Shown: positions 33,977-43,062 of the stretch, piece by piece
How positions within the stretch are numbered: position 1 is the stretch's first letter
How the letters are laid out: each line of letters starts with the position of its first letter
Notes under the pieces: generated by a model
What the model saw: the letters and a program-made list of their open reading frames with translations, nothing else
What the model was told of the DNA's origin: nothing
Database searches by the model: none
Translations under genes and position numbers: made by a program
Source of the DNA: an uncultured Christensenellaceae bacterium
GTDB taxonomy: Bacteria > Bacillota > Clostridia > Christensenellales > UBA3700
Assembly: GCA_944383895.1 (NCBI GenBank)
Contig: CALWRH010000002.1
Location: forward strand, 124,001 to 188,000
DNA length: 64,000 nucleotides
Direction: 5' to 3'

Positions 33977-35428
33977 TCAGATCTCTATATCGTCGTAATT
34001 TTGCAGGTCGCCGAAAAGCGAGCCCATTTCTTCTTTGGTGTAGCGGCGTTCGAGCTGGCCGGGCGTCTTGTTTTTGTCTTCTGAAGAAGGAGAGGCGGCG
34101 AGAACGGTCTTTACGTCTGCGACAGCAAAGGCTTTTGCGTCCTTGCAGCGCGAGAGCAGTTTAGTTATATAGCCCGTAGCCTGCGGTTTGCCTTGCGCGA
34201 GCGACGCGCAGTACAGTATTGCTTCGTCGTCGAATCCCCAATCCAGCCACAGCGCGTATGCGTCGCGGTCGCTTTGCGTAACCATACGGCTGCTTGATGT
34301 CGCCTCTATAACAGCCTTTATCTTTCTTTCTCTTTCTACGAGCTGATCGAGATATTCGTTTATGCTCTGTACGGTTACGCAGCCTTGTTTGTAAAACCTG
34401 TTTATAGCTGCGTTCATGCCGCTGAGAGAGCGTATTGAATTTTCAAAGCAGTATTCGGCAATCAAGGTTATCGCCTTTTTGTCAAAGCCCTGAGAGAGCC
34501 ATACGCATACGTAATGGCTGACAACCGTTTCGAGGTTTTCGTATCTGACGCCTATTATGCGCGTCACGTCTTTTGCGAGGTCGTACATATCCTGTTTTTC
34601 TTCGGTGTACGCCTTCATGTCTGTGACGGTCAGACAGTTGTGAGAGAAGAACTCGTCGAGAAGACTGTCAAGACGCGTCATGCCTCCGCGGTTTTTGCAC
34701 TGCTTTGCCGCAAAGAGTATGCCTTCGAGGTCGAATCCCCAGCTCTGCGTCCATTTTATGTAAAGCTGTCTGTCCTCTATCTCGATAGCGGATTTTTTGC
34801 CGAGAGCTTTTGCGATAAGGCGCATTGCCTCGGTGACTGCCTCTTGTTTTGCGATACACTGTTCCGCATCCGCGACGGTGCGGACTCCTGAGTCGTACCA
34901 GCTGCGGGCGACGGCGAGGACGTATTGCTGTCTGACGCCGTATCCTTTATAGTTGACGCAGTAGCTCGCTATCATGAGCAGAACTTCATGCGGCAGGCGG
35001 GTTTCTTCGAGAAATTCGTAATACTTGAGAAACTCTCCCTGCGATACTTCGCGATCGGGGAATATATCCTGCAGTTGGGTATTGAATTCCGTATACTTTG
35101 AAGGCTTGTACAGCTTGCCCGAAACGTCCACGCTTCTTACGCGGTTGTAGCGCACTTCGAGAGGATCGTAGGATACTATATTGACAAGACCCGTCGTCTT
35201 CCAATATTCGAAAGCGGAGAGCAGTTGCTCTTCGGTAATGGCGAGGCTGTTGCAGAAATGCGCCGCGGTATTGTCGGCGATAACGGGATTAAGACATTGA
35301 TACAGACCGAAAATGTATACCTTCAGCTGGATCTCGTCTGCCTCCGCCATATAATCCGTGACGAACTTATTGTCCAGCAGAACGCTGCTTTTTATAATAC
35401 TTTCGTCGGACATACGACAAAGTCCCAT
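33977..35428 (-). CDS. DnaD/DnaB(Bsu)-like primosomal protein with repeated C-terminal domains
   Basis: 483 residues. A winged-helix-like N-terminal part (~20-110) is followed by several DnaB_2-type units, each ending in a YxxxWxxWGFDxExILxA pattern: YIKWTQSWGFDLEGILFAA near 225, VCVWLSQGFDKKAITLIAEY near 310, YALWLDWGFDDEAILYCASL near 400. At least three such units make it longer than typical DnaD (~230). Family role: remodels origin DNA and helps load the helicase with the DnaC/DnaI partner encoded next. The start has AAAGGAGG. Confidence 0.85.
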   Translation of the reverse strand: MGLCRMSDESIIKSSVLLDNKFVTDYMAEADEIQLKVYIFGLYQCLNPVIADNTAAHFCNSLAITEEQLLSAFEYWKTTGLVNIVSYDPLEVRYNRVRSVDVSGKLYKPSKYTEFNTQLQDIFPDREVSQGEFLKYYEFLEETRLPHEVLLMIASYCVNYKGYGVRQQYVLAVARSWYDSGVRTVADAEQCIAKQEAVTEAMRLIAKALGKKSAIEIEDRQLYIKWTQSWGFDLEGILFAAKQCKNRGGMTRLDSLLDEFFSHNCLTVTDMKAYTEEKQDMYDLAKDVTRIIGVRYENLETVVSHYVCVWLSQGFDKKAITLIAEYCFENSIRSLSGMNAAINRFYKQGCVTVQSINEYLDQLVERERKIKAVIEATSSSRMVTQSDRDAYALWLDWGFDDEAILYCASLAQGKPQATGYITKLLSRCKDAKAFAVADVKTVLAASPSSEDKNKTPGQLERRYTKEEMGSLFGDLQNYDDIEI

Positions 35429-35462
35429 ATTTTCGCCTCCTTTTGCAAAATGAATTTCTCTG

Positions 35463-35491
35463 TTGAAAAAAGAATATAATTATGCTACACT
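35463..35491 (+). promoter_or_regulatory. Promoter of the ABC exporter operon
   Basis: TTGAAA (35463-35468), 17-nt spacer, TACACT (35486-35491), about 110 nt before the ATG. Confidence 0.6.
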
Positions 35492-35493
35492 AT

Positions 35494-35517
35494 TATGGTA
35501 AAAACTATATTACCATA
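35494..35517. promoter_or_regulatory. Perfect dyad in the divergent dnaD / ABC intergenic region (candidate operator)
   Basis: TATGGTAA-N8-TTACCATA, placed right after the ABC -10 box, covering the predicted transcription start. Spacing and position resemble operators of GntR-type regulators of small ABC exporters, but no such regulator gene is adjacent. Confidence 0.5.
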
Positions 35518-35602
35518 TCCGCGCGCGATTTGCAATTGCCGCGGCAAAAAAATCGTCCGCCGAATAAAATTGTGCAAGCGGATGCAAAAATAAGGAGAGA
35601 TT

Positions 35603-36595
35603 ATGGATATGTTTCCGGAGACCGAAAACGTCTTCGTTGAAGGCGGCGCGACTGAAAAAGCGACCTATCTCAGCGTGAAAAACGTAACCAAAGTATTCAA
35701 GAAAGGTTTCGGCGTTTTCAGAAAAGGACAAAGCGGAGTAGTCGCTTTGGACAACGTTTCTCTTGACGTAAAGAAAGGCGAGATATTCGGTATACTCGGT
35801 CCCAACGGAGCGGGTAAATCCACGCTGATAAAAGTCGTTACGGGGCTCGTTATACCCGACAGCGGAGATGTAACGTTGAACGGACTCGATTTCAGACGCG
35901 ACAAAGAAAAATACATGCAGTCTGTGGGGGCGCAGATAGAAACACCCGTATTTTTCAACAAACAGAGCGGGTGGTGGAATCTGAAATATCTTGCAGACCT
36001 TCAAGGCGGATTGCCTGACGGCAGGATAAAAGACATTGTAGAGGTAGTCGGGTTGTCGGGCAGGATAAATTCCCGCGTGGGGACTTATTCCATGGGCATG
36101 CGCCAAAGACTCGGTATCGCTCAGGCGATAATGCACAAACCCGAATTTCTCGTGCTCGACGAGCCGATAAACGGACTCGATCCCGACGGGATCGTGCAAG
36201 TCAGAGAACTGATAAGGCAGCTGAGGGACGATTACGGCACTACGATACTGTTTTCGTCGCATATACTCGGAGAAATGCAGACTCTTTGCGACAAGGTGGC
36301 GTTCTTGTCGGGCGGCAGACTCGTTGCGGTCAAGTCAAGGGAAGAGATAGAGAGAGGACTCGGCGACGCAGCCATACTTGCTGTCGTATGCGACGAACCC
36401 AACCGCGCGGCGGCACTCGTGAGCGAAAAGTTCGGTTATCGCACGAAGGTGCAGGGTACGACTCTTTACGTCGAAGTCAAAGGCGGAAACACTGCGGATA
36501 TCAACAGATTGCTTATCGAAAACGGCATATCCGTCGTTAGTTTCAACGTCAAAAAGCGCACGCTTGAAGAAATGTATAAGGAGCTGACGAGATGA
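35603..36595 (+). CDS. ABC transporter ATP-binding protein
   Basis: 330 residues. Walker A GPNGAGKSTL, Q-loop region around GAQIETPVFF, signature YSMGMRQRLGIAQAIM, Walker B FLVLDEPINGLD and switch histidine in ILFSSHILGEM. The C-terminal ~80 residues form an accessory domain. The layout matches the ABC-2/NatA-type ATPases that drive peptide, antibiotic or ion export. The ATG follows TAAGGAGAG and the stop overlaps the permease start (ATGA). Confidence 0.93.
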   Translation: MDMFPETENVFVEGGATEKATYLSVKNVTKVFKKGFGVFRKGQSGVVALDNVSLDVKKGEIFGILGPNGAGKSTLIKVVTGLVIPDSGDVTLNGLDFRRDKEKYMQSVGAQIETPVFFNKQSGWWNLKYLADLQGGLPDGRIKDIVEVVGLSGRINSRVGTYSMGMRQRLGIAQAIMHKPEFLVLDEPINGLDPDGIVQVRELIRQLRDDYGTTILFSSHILGEMQTLCDKVAFLSGGRLVAVKSREEIERGLGDAAILAVVCDEPNRAAALVSEKFGYRTKVQGTTLYVEVKGGNTADINRLLIENGISVVSFNVKKRTLEEMYKELTR

Positions 36596-37626
36596 AGGGA
36601 TATTTGACTGCGTTTTCGCTTGAGTGTAAAAAGATATTTTCGTCCAAAGGTTTCTGGATATTTGCGATAGTCATTTTAGTGCTTTGTCTTATCGTAACGG
36701 CGAGTTTCAAATCTCTCGGAGAGCTTGTCGAAGGTATGGACGATAGCGTACTGCAAGGCGGCGAAGAAGAGATGACCGCGGCGGAAATGGCAAAGGTTTA
36801 CGAGGCTCAGCTCGAGGCGTACAGGGATGCTGTCGAGAGCGGAGAAGTCAGCACTAAGATTTCCGACAAGACGGAAACCAAGCTTAAGAACATGATAGCC
36901 ATATGCGAATTCTGTGCAGAGAACGATCTCGATATAAACAAGCTGATAACGCTCGGGAACTTAGGCTCTCTCAATATGAGTTCCGCCGATTACGTTACGC
37001 TCGTGTCGCAGATAACTTTCGCGTTCGTTGCGATCATGGCGATCGTACTTGCGGCAAAAGTGTTCGCGGGTGAAATAGAAGACGGCACCATGCGTATGCA
37101 GCTGACGCGTCCGATAAGACGCTCGGTTCTTCTTACCGCAAAGCATACCGCTGTGTTTGCTACCACGATGGCTCTCGGTATAGTTTATCTCGTATTGTTT
37201 ATGATAATAGGAGCGGTATTCTTCAAGGGGTCACTCATGAACGTTCTTATTGTCGACGAATATCAAAATGTGGCGGTAATCAACCCGTATACGGCAATTC
37301 TGCTCATGACGCTGTTCTCTGCGGTGACGGTCGAAGTGCTTATACAGTTTACAATATTCATAGGCGGATTCATAACGAAGACGGGAGCTCTCGCTATTCC
37401 GCTCGTGCTGTATCTGTTTGCGGAAAGCATAGCGTCGCTGCTTTACAACACGGGATTGCCGTGGGTAGGGCTGTTCACGAATCTGGAGTGGATAAAAGGT
37501 CTGACGCCTGACGGTGCGCCGATAAAGGGCATGAGCATATACACTATGATAGCCGTAACTACCGTGTGGTTCGCGGGTATGACGGCAGCAAATTACTTAA
37601 TGTTCGAAAAGAGGGATCTGAAATGA
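36592..37626 (+). CDS. ABC-2-type transporter permease
   Basis: 344 residues. Helix 1 (FWIFAIVILVLCLIVTASF) is followed by a large ~110-residue acidic extracytoplasmic loop, then five further helices (FAFVAIMAIVLAAKVFAGEI, TTMALGIVYLVLFMIIGAVF and others). The ABC-2 hallmark FAGEIEDGTMRMQLTRPIRR is present. It partners the ATPase by overlap (AAGGAG within that gene). Substrate unknown. Confidence 0.9.
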   Translation: MKGYLTAFSLECKKIFSSKGFWIFAIVILVLCLIVTASFKSLGELVEGMDDSVLQGGEEEMTAAEMAKVYEAQLEAYRDAVESGEVSTKISDKTETKLKNMIAICEFCAENDLDINKLITLGNLGSLNMSSADYVTLVSQITFAFVAIMAIVLAAKVFAGEIEDGTMRMQLTRPIRRSVLLTAKHTAVFATTMALGIVYLVLFMIIGAVFFKGSLMNVLIVDEYQNVAVINPYTAILLMTLFSAVTVEVLIQFTIFIGGFITKTGALAIPLVLYLFAESIASLLYNTGLPWVGLFTNLEWIKGLTPDGAPIKGMSIYTMIAVTTVWFAGMTAANYLMFEKRDLK

Positions 37627-38048
37627 AAAAAGTTTTATTGACGGTTTTTGTGATAATGATCGCGGCGACGATCGCCGTGAGCGCGGTTGCGTGTTCTTCG
37701 GGCACGGGCATATGGAAACTCTGCAAGGTAGACAGCGAAAACATATCAAAAATAGAGCTTGTCAACAGCGGCGGAGCGATCAAAGCACTCGAAGGAGAAA
37801 GGCTGACGTCTTTTATGGACGAAATGGGCAAGCTTTCCGTTTATAAAGACGACGGAGCGTCCCCCGACAATTCGTATGATTACTGCCTGAGGATATATCT
37901 CAAAGGCAGCGACGGCTATATCAGTTATAACCTCGGCAAAGAAATGGTCAACGTAGACATGAAAAGCGGAGCGAAAGAAGGATTTTACGCTTTCAAAAAT
38001 TATGACGAAGCGAGAGATCTCGTCGCAAAGTATTTTTACGCTCAATAG
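37623..38048 (+). CDS. Small lipoprotein of the ABC operon
   Basis: 141 residues from the ATG at 37623, overlapping the permease stop (ATGA). The signal peptide VLLTVFVIMIAATIAVSAV ends in lipobox AVAC. The mature part (~120 residues, YDYCLRIYLKGSDGYISYNL) is not recognised. The operon position suggests a surface accessory of the exporter, for example substrate or stress sensing. Confidence 0.75.
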   Translation: MKKVLLTVFVIMIAATIAVSAVACSSGTGIWKLCKVDSENISKIELVNSGGAIKALEGERLTSFMDEMGKLSVYKDDGASPDNSYDYCLRIYLKGSDGYISYNLGKEMVNVDMKSGAKEGFYAFKNYDEARDLVAKYFYAQ

Positions 38049-38075
38049 ATCCCGTATCCCGTACGCGGCATGAAA

Positions 38076-38333
38076 TTATTCTCTGCAATCCTCGATTATA
38101 AGAGCGTCTGCTCCGAGATCATCGACGAAATCGTCGGGCTTAAAACGGGTATTGTGGAACATGGCAAAATTTTTGTAATGAGCAGGAAGGATGACGGGCG
38201 TCGAAAGATCGAACGCCCTGCATATCTCGCTTACCCACAGTCTGTAATTGTCATAGCGCATGGGAAGCGGGTTTTCGTATAGTATTTCGCGGACGATCTT
38301 GTCGCCCGTAACTGTCTTTGCCCATATCTTCAT
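38076..38333 (-). CDS. Conserved-looking 85-residue protein, probably leaderless mRNA
   Basis: 85 residues from the ATG at 38333 (KIWAKTVTGDKIVREILYEN ... PVILPAHYKNFAMFHNTRFK ... ADALIIEDCRE). There are no membrane segments and no recognised domain. There is no Shine-Dalgarno sequence. Instead a near-consensus promoter (38371-38343) puts the transcription start within a few bases of the ATG, so translation is likely leaderless. An upstream in-frame GTG at 38375 would lie inside the promoter and is rejected. It is divergent from rex. Confidence 0.7.
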   Translation of the reverse strand: MKIWAKTVTGDKIVREILYENPLPMRYDNYRLWVSEICRAFDLSTPVILPAHYKNFAMFHNTRFKPDDFVDDLGADALIIEDCRE

Positions 38334-38342
38334 ATCGCAATA

Positions 38343-38371
38343 ATTGTACCCGACTGAGAGAGCTTTGTCAA
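38343..38371 (-). promoter_or_regulatory. Near-consensus promoter driving the leaderless gene
   Basis: Minus strand: TTGACA (38371-38366), 17-nt spacer, TACAAT (38348-38343). The expected +1 at about 38336 is only ~3 nt before the ATG. Confidence 0.8.
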
Positions 38372-38393
38372 ACACATAATTTTGAAAAAGTGA

Positions 38394-38422
38394 TTGACAA
38401 TCATCGGTTGATTATATAAAAT
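38394..38422 (+). promoter_or_regulatory. Promoter of rex-greA-lysS with overlapping dyad
   Basis: TTGACA (38394-38399), 17-nt spacer, TAAAAT (38417-38422). The short dyad TGATT-GAC-AATCA (38391-38403) overlaps the -35 box and could bind a repressor, possibly Rex itself, though it does not resemble the usual Rex site. Confidence 0.7.
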
Positions 38423-38458
38423 ATAGTATGTTTATACTCAAAGCAGGGAGGCGTGATC

Positions 38459-39085
38459 ATGGGAAACAAGGTGATTTCTGAGGCGGTAGTCAAACGCTTG
38501 CCTCGCTATTACCGCTATCTTGAGCATCTTCAGCAAGAAGGCGTTACCAAAGTGTCGTCGGGCAAGCTCGCTCAGCTGCTCGGAGTGACCGCATCTCAGG
38601 TCAGACAGGACTTTTGCAATTTCGGCGGGTTCGGTCAGCACGGTTACGGATACGACGTCGCAAATCTCAAAAAAAATCTCGCCGAGATCCTCGGCCTTGA
38701 CAAGCAGTACAACATGATAATCATCGGTGCAGGCAATATAGGCAGAGCGCTTGCGGGATACAAGAATTTCGCGGGAGAGGGCTTTATCGTCCGCGCGCTG
38801 TTCGATATCGACGTCAGGGATAAGTCGGTCGGCGGCATACCCGTTTACAGTATGGAAACGCTTTCGGATTATATCAAGGAGCACGGCTGCGACATTGCCG
38901 TTATCGCTACGCAGAAAGGCGTTGCCGCAGACATTGCCGCAAGACTTGTCGCTCTCGGGGTCAAGAGTATCTGGAATTTTGCGCCTATAGATCTCGATCT
39001 TCCCGACGACGTCGCGGTAGAAAACATTGCAATGAGCGAAAGTCTTTACGTCCTCAGTTACAGGATGAAAAACAAACAACAGTAA
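38459..39085 (+). CDS. rex: Redox-sensing transcriptional repressor Rex
   Basis: 208 residues from the ATG at 38459 (GGGAGG 7 nt upstream). The N-terminal winged helix has SSGKLAQLLGVTASQVRQDF followed by CNFGGFGQHGYGYDV, a Rex signature. The Rossmann domain has IIIGAGNIGRALAGY for NAD(H). The C-terminal NFAPIDLDLPDDVAVEN completes the family pattern. Rex represses fermentation and hydrogenase genes when NAD+ is high and releases DNA when NADH rises. It is followed by greA and lysS; the hyd operon at the window start is a natural candidate target. Confidence 0.95.
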   Translation: MGNKVISEAVVKRLPRYYRYLEHLQQEGVTKVSSGKLAQLLGVTASQVRQDFCNFGGFGQHGYGYDVANLKKNLAEILGLDKQYNMIIIGAGNIGRALAGYKNFAGEGFIVRALFDIDVRDKSVGGIPVYSMETLSDYIKEHGCDIAVIATQKGVAADIAARLVALGVKSIWNFAPIDLDLPDDVAVENIAMSESLYVLSYRMKNKQQ

Positions 39086-39117
39086 AAAAGAACTCTCATT
39101 TGAGGAGGAAATCATAA

Positions 39118-39591
39118 ATGGCAAAAGAATTTTACGTCACAGCCGAAGGGCTTGCAGAACTTCAGGAAAAACTCGACTATCTCAAAAACGTAAGAAGACC
39201 CGAGGCTTCGGAAAGGATCAAGCAGGCTCGCGAATACGGCGATTTGTCCGAGAACGCCGAATACGATGCGGCTAAAGAAGATCAGGGCATTATCGAGGCG
39301 GAGATTCGTACCCTTGAGGCGCAGATTGAAAACGCAGTCGTTATCGAGGACGCCAAGGCTAAGGGAAACAAGATCATCATCGGCAGCACGGTCACTTTGC
39401 ACGACATCGATATGAACGAAGATCTCGTATACCGTATAGTCGGTTCTACCGAGGCGGATATCAGCGAAGGTCTTATCAGCAACGAGAGCCCGCTCGCAGT
39501 AGCTATTCTCGGCAGAAAGAAAGGCGAAACGGTTTCTGTCAAAGACAACGAGGGTGAAAGTTACGACATCAAGATAATAGACGTCAAGTAA
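39118..39591 (+). CDS. greA: Transcription elongation factor GreA
   Basis: 157 residues, normal length. The N-terminal coiled coil carries the tip acidic residues ([18 protein letters not shown]), which act in the RNA polymerase secondary channel to promote cleavage of backtracked RNA. The C-terminal FKBP-like domain has [20 protein letters not shown]. Strong GAGGAGG upstream. The greA-lysS order is common in Firmicutes. Confidence 0.96.
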   Translation: MAKEFYVTAEGLAELQEKLDYLKNVRRPEASERIKQAREYGDLSENAEYDAAKEDQGIIEAEIRTLEAQIENAVVIEDAKAKGNKIIIGSTVTLHDIDMNEDLVYRIVGSTEADISEGLISNESPLAVAILGRKKGETVSVKDNEGESYDIKIIDVK

Positions 39592-39601
39592 AAAGGAATT
39601 T

Positions 39602-41086
39602 ATGGAAGAAAGAGAACAGAATACAGCCGAGGTCATACAGGTCAGACGCGACAAGCTCGACAAACTCGTCGAGGAGGGAAAGAACCCTTACGAAGTCGTA
39701 AAGTACGATAAAGACGCTTACGCACAGGTCATCAAGGACAATTACGCCGATTACGAAAACAAAGAGGTTTCGCTTGCGGGCAGACTTATTTCCAAGAGGA
39801 TCATGGGCAAGGCGAGCTTTGCGCATCTTCTCGATTGCACGGGAAGCATACAGCTTTACGTCAGCCGCGACGATCTCGGCGACGAAAATTACGCCGCTTT
39901 CAAAAAGACGGACATCGGCGACATTATCGGTATAAAGGGCATCGTCTTCACGACCAAGATGGGTGAGATATCGGTGCATTGCAAGAGCGTCGATCTGCTC
40001 AGCAAATCGCTTTTGCCGCTCCCCGAAAAATATCACGGGCTCAAGGACACCGATCTCAGATACCGTCAGAGATACGTCGACCTTATCGCAAATCCCGAAG
40101 TAAAGAAGACCTTTATCACCCGCAGTCGCATAATAAGCGCGGTGCGTTCTTTCCTTGACGCTCAGGGATTTATCGAGGTGGAAACGCCTATCCTCAACAC
40201 CATTGCGGGCGGCGCGACGGCGCGTCCGTTCATCACGCATCATAACACTCTCGATATCGACATGTATATGCGTATCGCTCCGGAGCTCTATCTCAAAAGA
40301 CTTATCGTCGGCGGTTTCGAAAAGGTGTACGAGCTGGGCAGAAACTTCCGCAACGAGGGTATGGACACCCGTCACAATCCCGAGTTTACGATGATTGAGA
40401 TGTATCAGGCTTATACGGATTTCCGCGGCATGATGGATCTTACCGAAAAGATATTCGGACACATCGCGGATACCGTTATCGGTTCGAGAAAGATAACTTA
40501 TCAGGGCGTTGAGATAAATCTCGAGTCGCCGTGGGAAAGACTCACGATGATCGAGGCGGTAAAGAAATACGTCGGCATCGACTTTGACGCTACCGAAGAT
40601 CTCGACGAGCTCAAGGCGCAGGCAAAGAAAGCGGGCGTAGAGTTCAACGACGATATCACCTGGGGCAAGTTGCTTTACGAGTGTTTCGATCAGAAAGTAG
40701 AGGAAAAACTCGTTCAGCCTACTTTCGTATACGACTATCCCGTCGACGTTTCTCCTCTTGCGAAGAGAAAACCGTCCGATAAGAGGATGACTGAAAGATT
40801 CGAGTTCTTCATTACGGGCAAAGAATTCGGCAACGCGTTCAGCGAGCTCAACGATCCTATCGACCAGAAAGAGAGATTCATGGCTCAGGTCAGACAGAGA
40901 GAAAAGGGCGACGACGAGGCTCAGATGATGGACGAAGATTACGTCACCGCACTCATGTACGGCATGCCTCCGACAGGCGGTCTCGGTATAGGTATCGACC
41001 GCGCGGTCATGCTGTTCACCGATTCGGCGAGCATACGCGACGTGCTTTTGTTCCCGACGATGAAACCTATCGAAAAACAACAATAA
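39602..41086 (+). CDS. lysS: Lysyl-tRNA synthetase, class II
   Basis: 494 residues. The OB-fold anticodon-binding domain ([20 protein letters not shown]) is followed by the class II core with motif 1 ([20 protein letters not shown]), motif 2 ([18 protein letters not shown]) and motif 3 ([15 protein letters not shown]). It charges tRNA-Lys in the cytoplasm. It sits 10 nt after greA with AAAAGGAA and is closed by a strong terminator. Confidence 0.97.
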   Translation: MEEREQNTAEVIQVRRDKLDKLVEEGKNPYEVVKYDKDAYAQVIKDNYADYENKEVSLAGRLISKRIMGKASFAHLLDCTGSIQLYVSRDDLGDENYAAFKKTDIGDIIGIKGIVFTTKMGEISVHCKSVDLLSKSLLPLPEKYHGLKDTDLRYRQRYVDLIANPEVKKTFITRSRIISAVRSFLDAQGFIEVETPILNTIAGGATARPFITHHNTLDIDMYMRIAPELYLKRLIVGGFEKVYELGRNFRNEGMDTRHNPEFTMIEMYQAYTDFRGMMDLTEKIFGHIADTVIGSRKITYQGVEINLESPWERLTMIEAVKKYVGIDFDATEDLDELKAQAKKAGVEFNDDITWGKLLYECFDQKVEEKLVQPTFVYDYPVDVSPLAKRKPSDKRMTERFEFFITGKEFGNAFSELNDPIDQKERFMAQVRQREKGDDEAQMMDEDYVTALMYGMPPTGGLGIGIDRAVMLFTDSASIRDVLLFPTMKPIEKQQ

Positions 41087-41091
41087 AGGAT

Positions 41092-41117
41092 AAAGCAGTC
41101 GCAAGACTGCTTTTTTT
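41092..41117 (+). terminator. Intrinsic terminator after lysS, abutting the next start codon
   Basis: Stem AAAGCAGTC/GACTGCTTT with tetraloop GCAA and T7. Its T tract ends 6 nt before the ATG of the next gene, so readthrough would place the hairpin in that gene's ribosome-binding region. Confidence 0.92.
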
Positions 41118-41123
41118 GAAGAT

Positions 41124-42404
41124 ATGCAAGAACTTGACGCACCGCTTTACAACGCAGTAAAAAAAGTCTCCGCCGCAAAGGCGAGGTTTTGCATGCCTTC
41201 TCACTCGGGGTCTGCGGACGGAAAGTTGTTTTCTTCATGCGCTTTCGACTATACCGAAGTGGAAGGACTCGACAATCTCGCATGTCCTTCGGGTGTCATA
41301 CTCGAGGCGGAGAAAAAAGCGGCGAAATCACGGGGTTGCGCTCATACGCTTTTCGTGACGGAGGGCAGTACGGTCTGCATGCACGTCGCGCTGTCGATAG
41401 CGAAAGAGCGCGGAGCAGTCGGCTGTATCGGCTGTATGCACAAGAGTTTTTACGGCGGCTGCGAGTTGCTCGGAATTACACCCGTGAGATTTGAAAACGT
41501 CGCGGATTTTCTCGAAAACGGTCTGAAAACGCAAACCGTGTCGTCGGTTTTTTATACGTCGCCCGATTATTTCGGCAACGTTACGGACGATAAAGAACTG
41601 CTTGCCGAGTGTCGGAAAGCGGGAGTGCTCACGGTGACTGACGCGGCGCACGGCGCGCATTTCTGTTACAGCGGTCTTCTCCCCGAGGCAGCGGCGGGCA
41701 GAGCGGACATAGCTTTCTGCAGCACGCATAAGACTATGGCGGTCTATACGGGCGGCGCGCTCATTGATCTTAAAGACGATACGCTGTACGATAAAGCGGT
41801 ATATTATCGTCAATTATGGCACACCACGTCGCCGTCCTATCTCGTTATGGCAAGTACCGACTACGCATGCGCGCTGTGGGAAAAGGACGGAGAAAAGTTT
41901 TACGCAGACATATCTGCGGCGCGCGAGAGTTTTGAAAAGCGTTCGCAAGGCGCACAATATACGGTGGAGAAAAGCGACGATCTTTCAAGGCTCGTGTTGC
42001 GTTTCAAAGATTTCGATGCGGGAGAGGCAAACGCTTATCTCGCGGCAAAAGGCGTATATGCGGAAGCCGCGATAGGCGACAGACTGATTTTTATACTGAA
42101 TCCTTTCAATGCGGACAAGCTCGGTATGCTGTCGGAAGTTCTGGCGGATTTCGTACCGTCGAAGAAATATATCGGGTTTTTGCCTCCTGCAAGAGAAAAG
42201 GCTCAGACGAGAGGAGAGATAACGTTCGTGCCCGTAAAAGAAGGCATCGGGCGCGTGTGCATGAACGACGTCGGATTTTATCCTCCGGGTACGCCGTTTA
42301 TCGTCAAGGGAGAAATTTTTACGCAAGAAGACGCGGACATTATCGCAAAAAACGTCGGTTGCACGTTTGGACTTGTAAACGGCAAACTCGTTGTGTTACA
42401 ATAA
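41124..42404 (+). CDS. Orn/Lys/Arg decarboxylase-like PLP enzyme (YaaO-like)
   Basis: 426 residues. The family start FCMPSHSGSADGK, the cofactor region TEGSTVCMHVALSIA, aspartate in VTDAAHGAHF and the PLP lysine in FCSTHKTMAVYTGGALI are present. It is the shorter YaaO/SpeA-like form without the N-terminal response-regulator-like wing domain of large decarboxylases. Substrate (arginine, lysine or another amino acid) cannot be assigned. It is the first gene of the block followed by tmk, holB and ricT, matching yaaO-tmk-...-holB-yaaT of Bacillus. No ribosome binding site is visible because the lysS terminator fills the space. Confidence 0.85.
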   Translation: MQELDAPLYNAVKKVSAAKARFCMPSHSGSADGKLFSSCAFDYTEVEGLDNLACPSGVILEAEKKAAKSRGCAHTLFVTEGSTVCMHVALSIAKERGAVGCIGCMHKSFYGGCELLGITPVRFENVADFLENGLKTQTVSSVFYTSPDYFGNVTDDKELLAECRKAGVLTVTDAAHGAHFCYSGLLPEAAAGRADIAFCSTHKTMAVYTGGALIDLKDDTLYDKAVYYRQLWHTTSPSYLVMASTDYACALWEKDGEKFYADISAARESFEKRSQGAQYTVEKSDDLSRLVLRFKDFDAGEANAYLAAKGVYAEAAIGDRLIFILNPFNADKLGMLSEVLADFVPSKKYIGFLPPAREKAQTRGEITFVPVKEGIGRVCMNDVGFYPPGTPFIVKGEIFTQEDADIIAKNVGCTFGLVNGKLVVLQ

Positions 42405-42434
42405 TGATGCGCGTACAGGCGCGGCAGAGGAATT

Positions 42435-43061
42435 ATGAAAGGCAGTTTTATTACTTTTGAAGGTTGCGAGGGAGTTGGAAAGACTACTCAGGTGGAGAGA
42501 TTGCGCCGCTATTTCGAAGAGAGCGGGCAGAAGGCTCTGTTTTTGCGTGAGCCGGGCGGCACGGTGATCTCCGAAAAGATCAGAGAGATGCTGCTTTCAA
42601 AAGAAAACGATAACATGAACGGGAAATGCGAGGCGCTTTTATACAGCGCGGCGCGCGCTCAGCTGCTAGGAGAAGTTGTTGCTCCGGCGCTCGAAAAAGG
42701 GGTGATCGTCGTATGCGACAGGTTTACCGATTCCACTTTCGCGTATCAGGGAGCGGCGAGAGGGCTCGGCATGGATTTTATCGACGAGCTCAACAAACTC
42801 ACCTGCGGAGATATAGTGCCCGATGTCACGGTATTTCTCGATATGCCTCCGAGACTTGCCTTCGCGCGCAAGGGCGGAGCGGACAAAAACGACAGACTCG
42901 AAAGTCAGAGTATGGAATTTCACGAGAAAGTATACGAGGGCTATAAAGAGGTAGCAAGACGTTATCCCGACAGATTCGTTTGCGTGGACGCGTCCAAAGA
43001 CGCCGACGAAGTATGGGAAGACGTGATCGACCTGCTCAGGCAGAGGACTTCGGTGAAGTGA
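42435..43061 (+). CDS. tmk: Thymidylate kinase
   Basis: 208 residues. P-loop FEGCEGVGKTTQ near the N-terminus; the cysteine replaces the more common Asp/Ser. The dTMP site is FLREPGGTVISEKIREMLLS with CDRFTDSTFAYQGAARGLG. It phosphorylates dTMP to dTDP. AGAGGA lies upstream, and one base separates its stop from the next start. The family and gene order both support the call. Confidence 0.95.
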   Translation: MKGSFITFEGCEGVGKTTQVERLRRYFEESGQKALFLREPGGTVISEKIREMLLSKENDNMNGKCEALLYSAARAQLLGEVVAPALEKGVIVVCDRFTDSTFAYQGAARGLGMDFIDELNKLTCGDIVPDVTVFLDMPPRLAFARKGGADKNDRLESQSMEFHEKVYEGYKEVARRYPDRFVCVDASKDADEVWEDVIDLLRQRTSVK

Positions 43062-43062
43062 T

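Noticed and set aside
33697..34164. 155-codon plus-strand reading frame
   Set aside because: Antisense to the dnaC-like and dnaD-like genes, Cys/Arg/Phe-rich, no ribosome binding site.
39584..41104. 506-codon minus-strand reading frame
   Set aside because: Antisense shadow of lysS, which carries all class II synthetase motifs.
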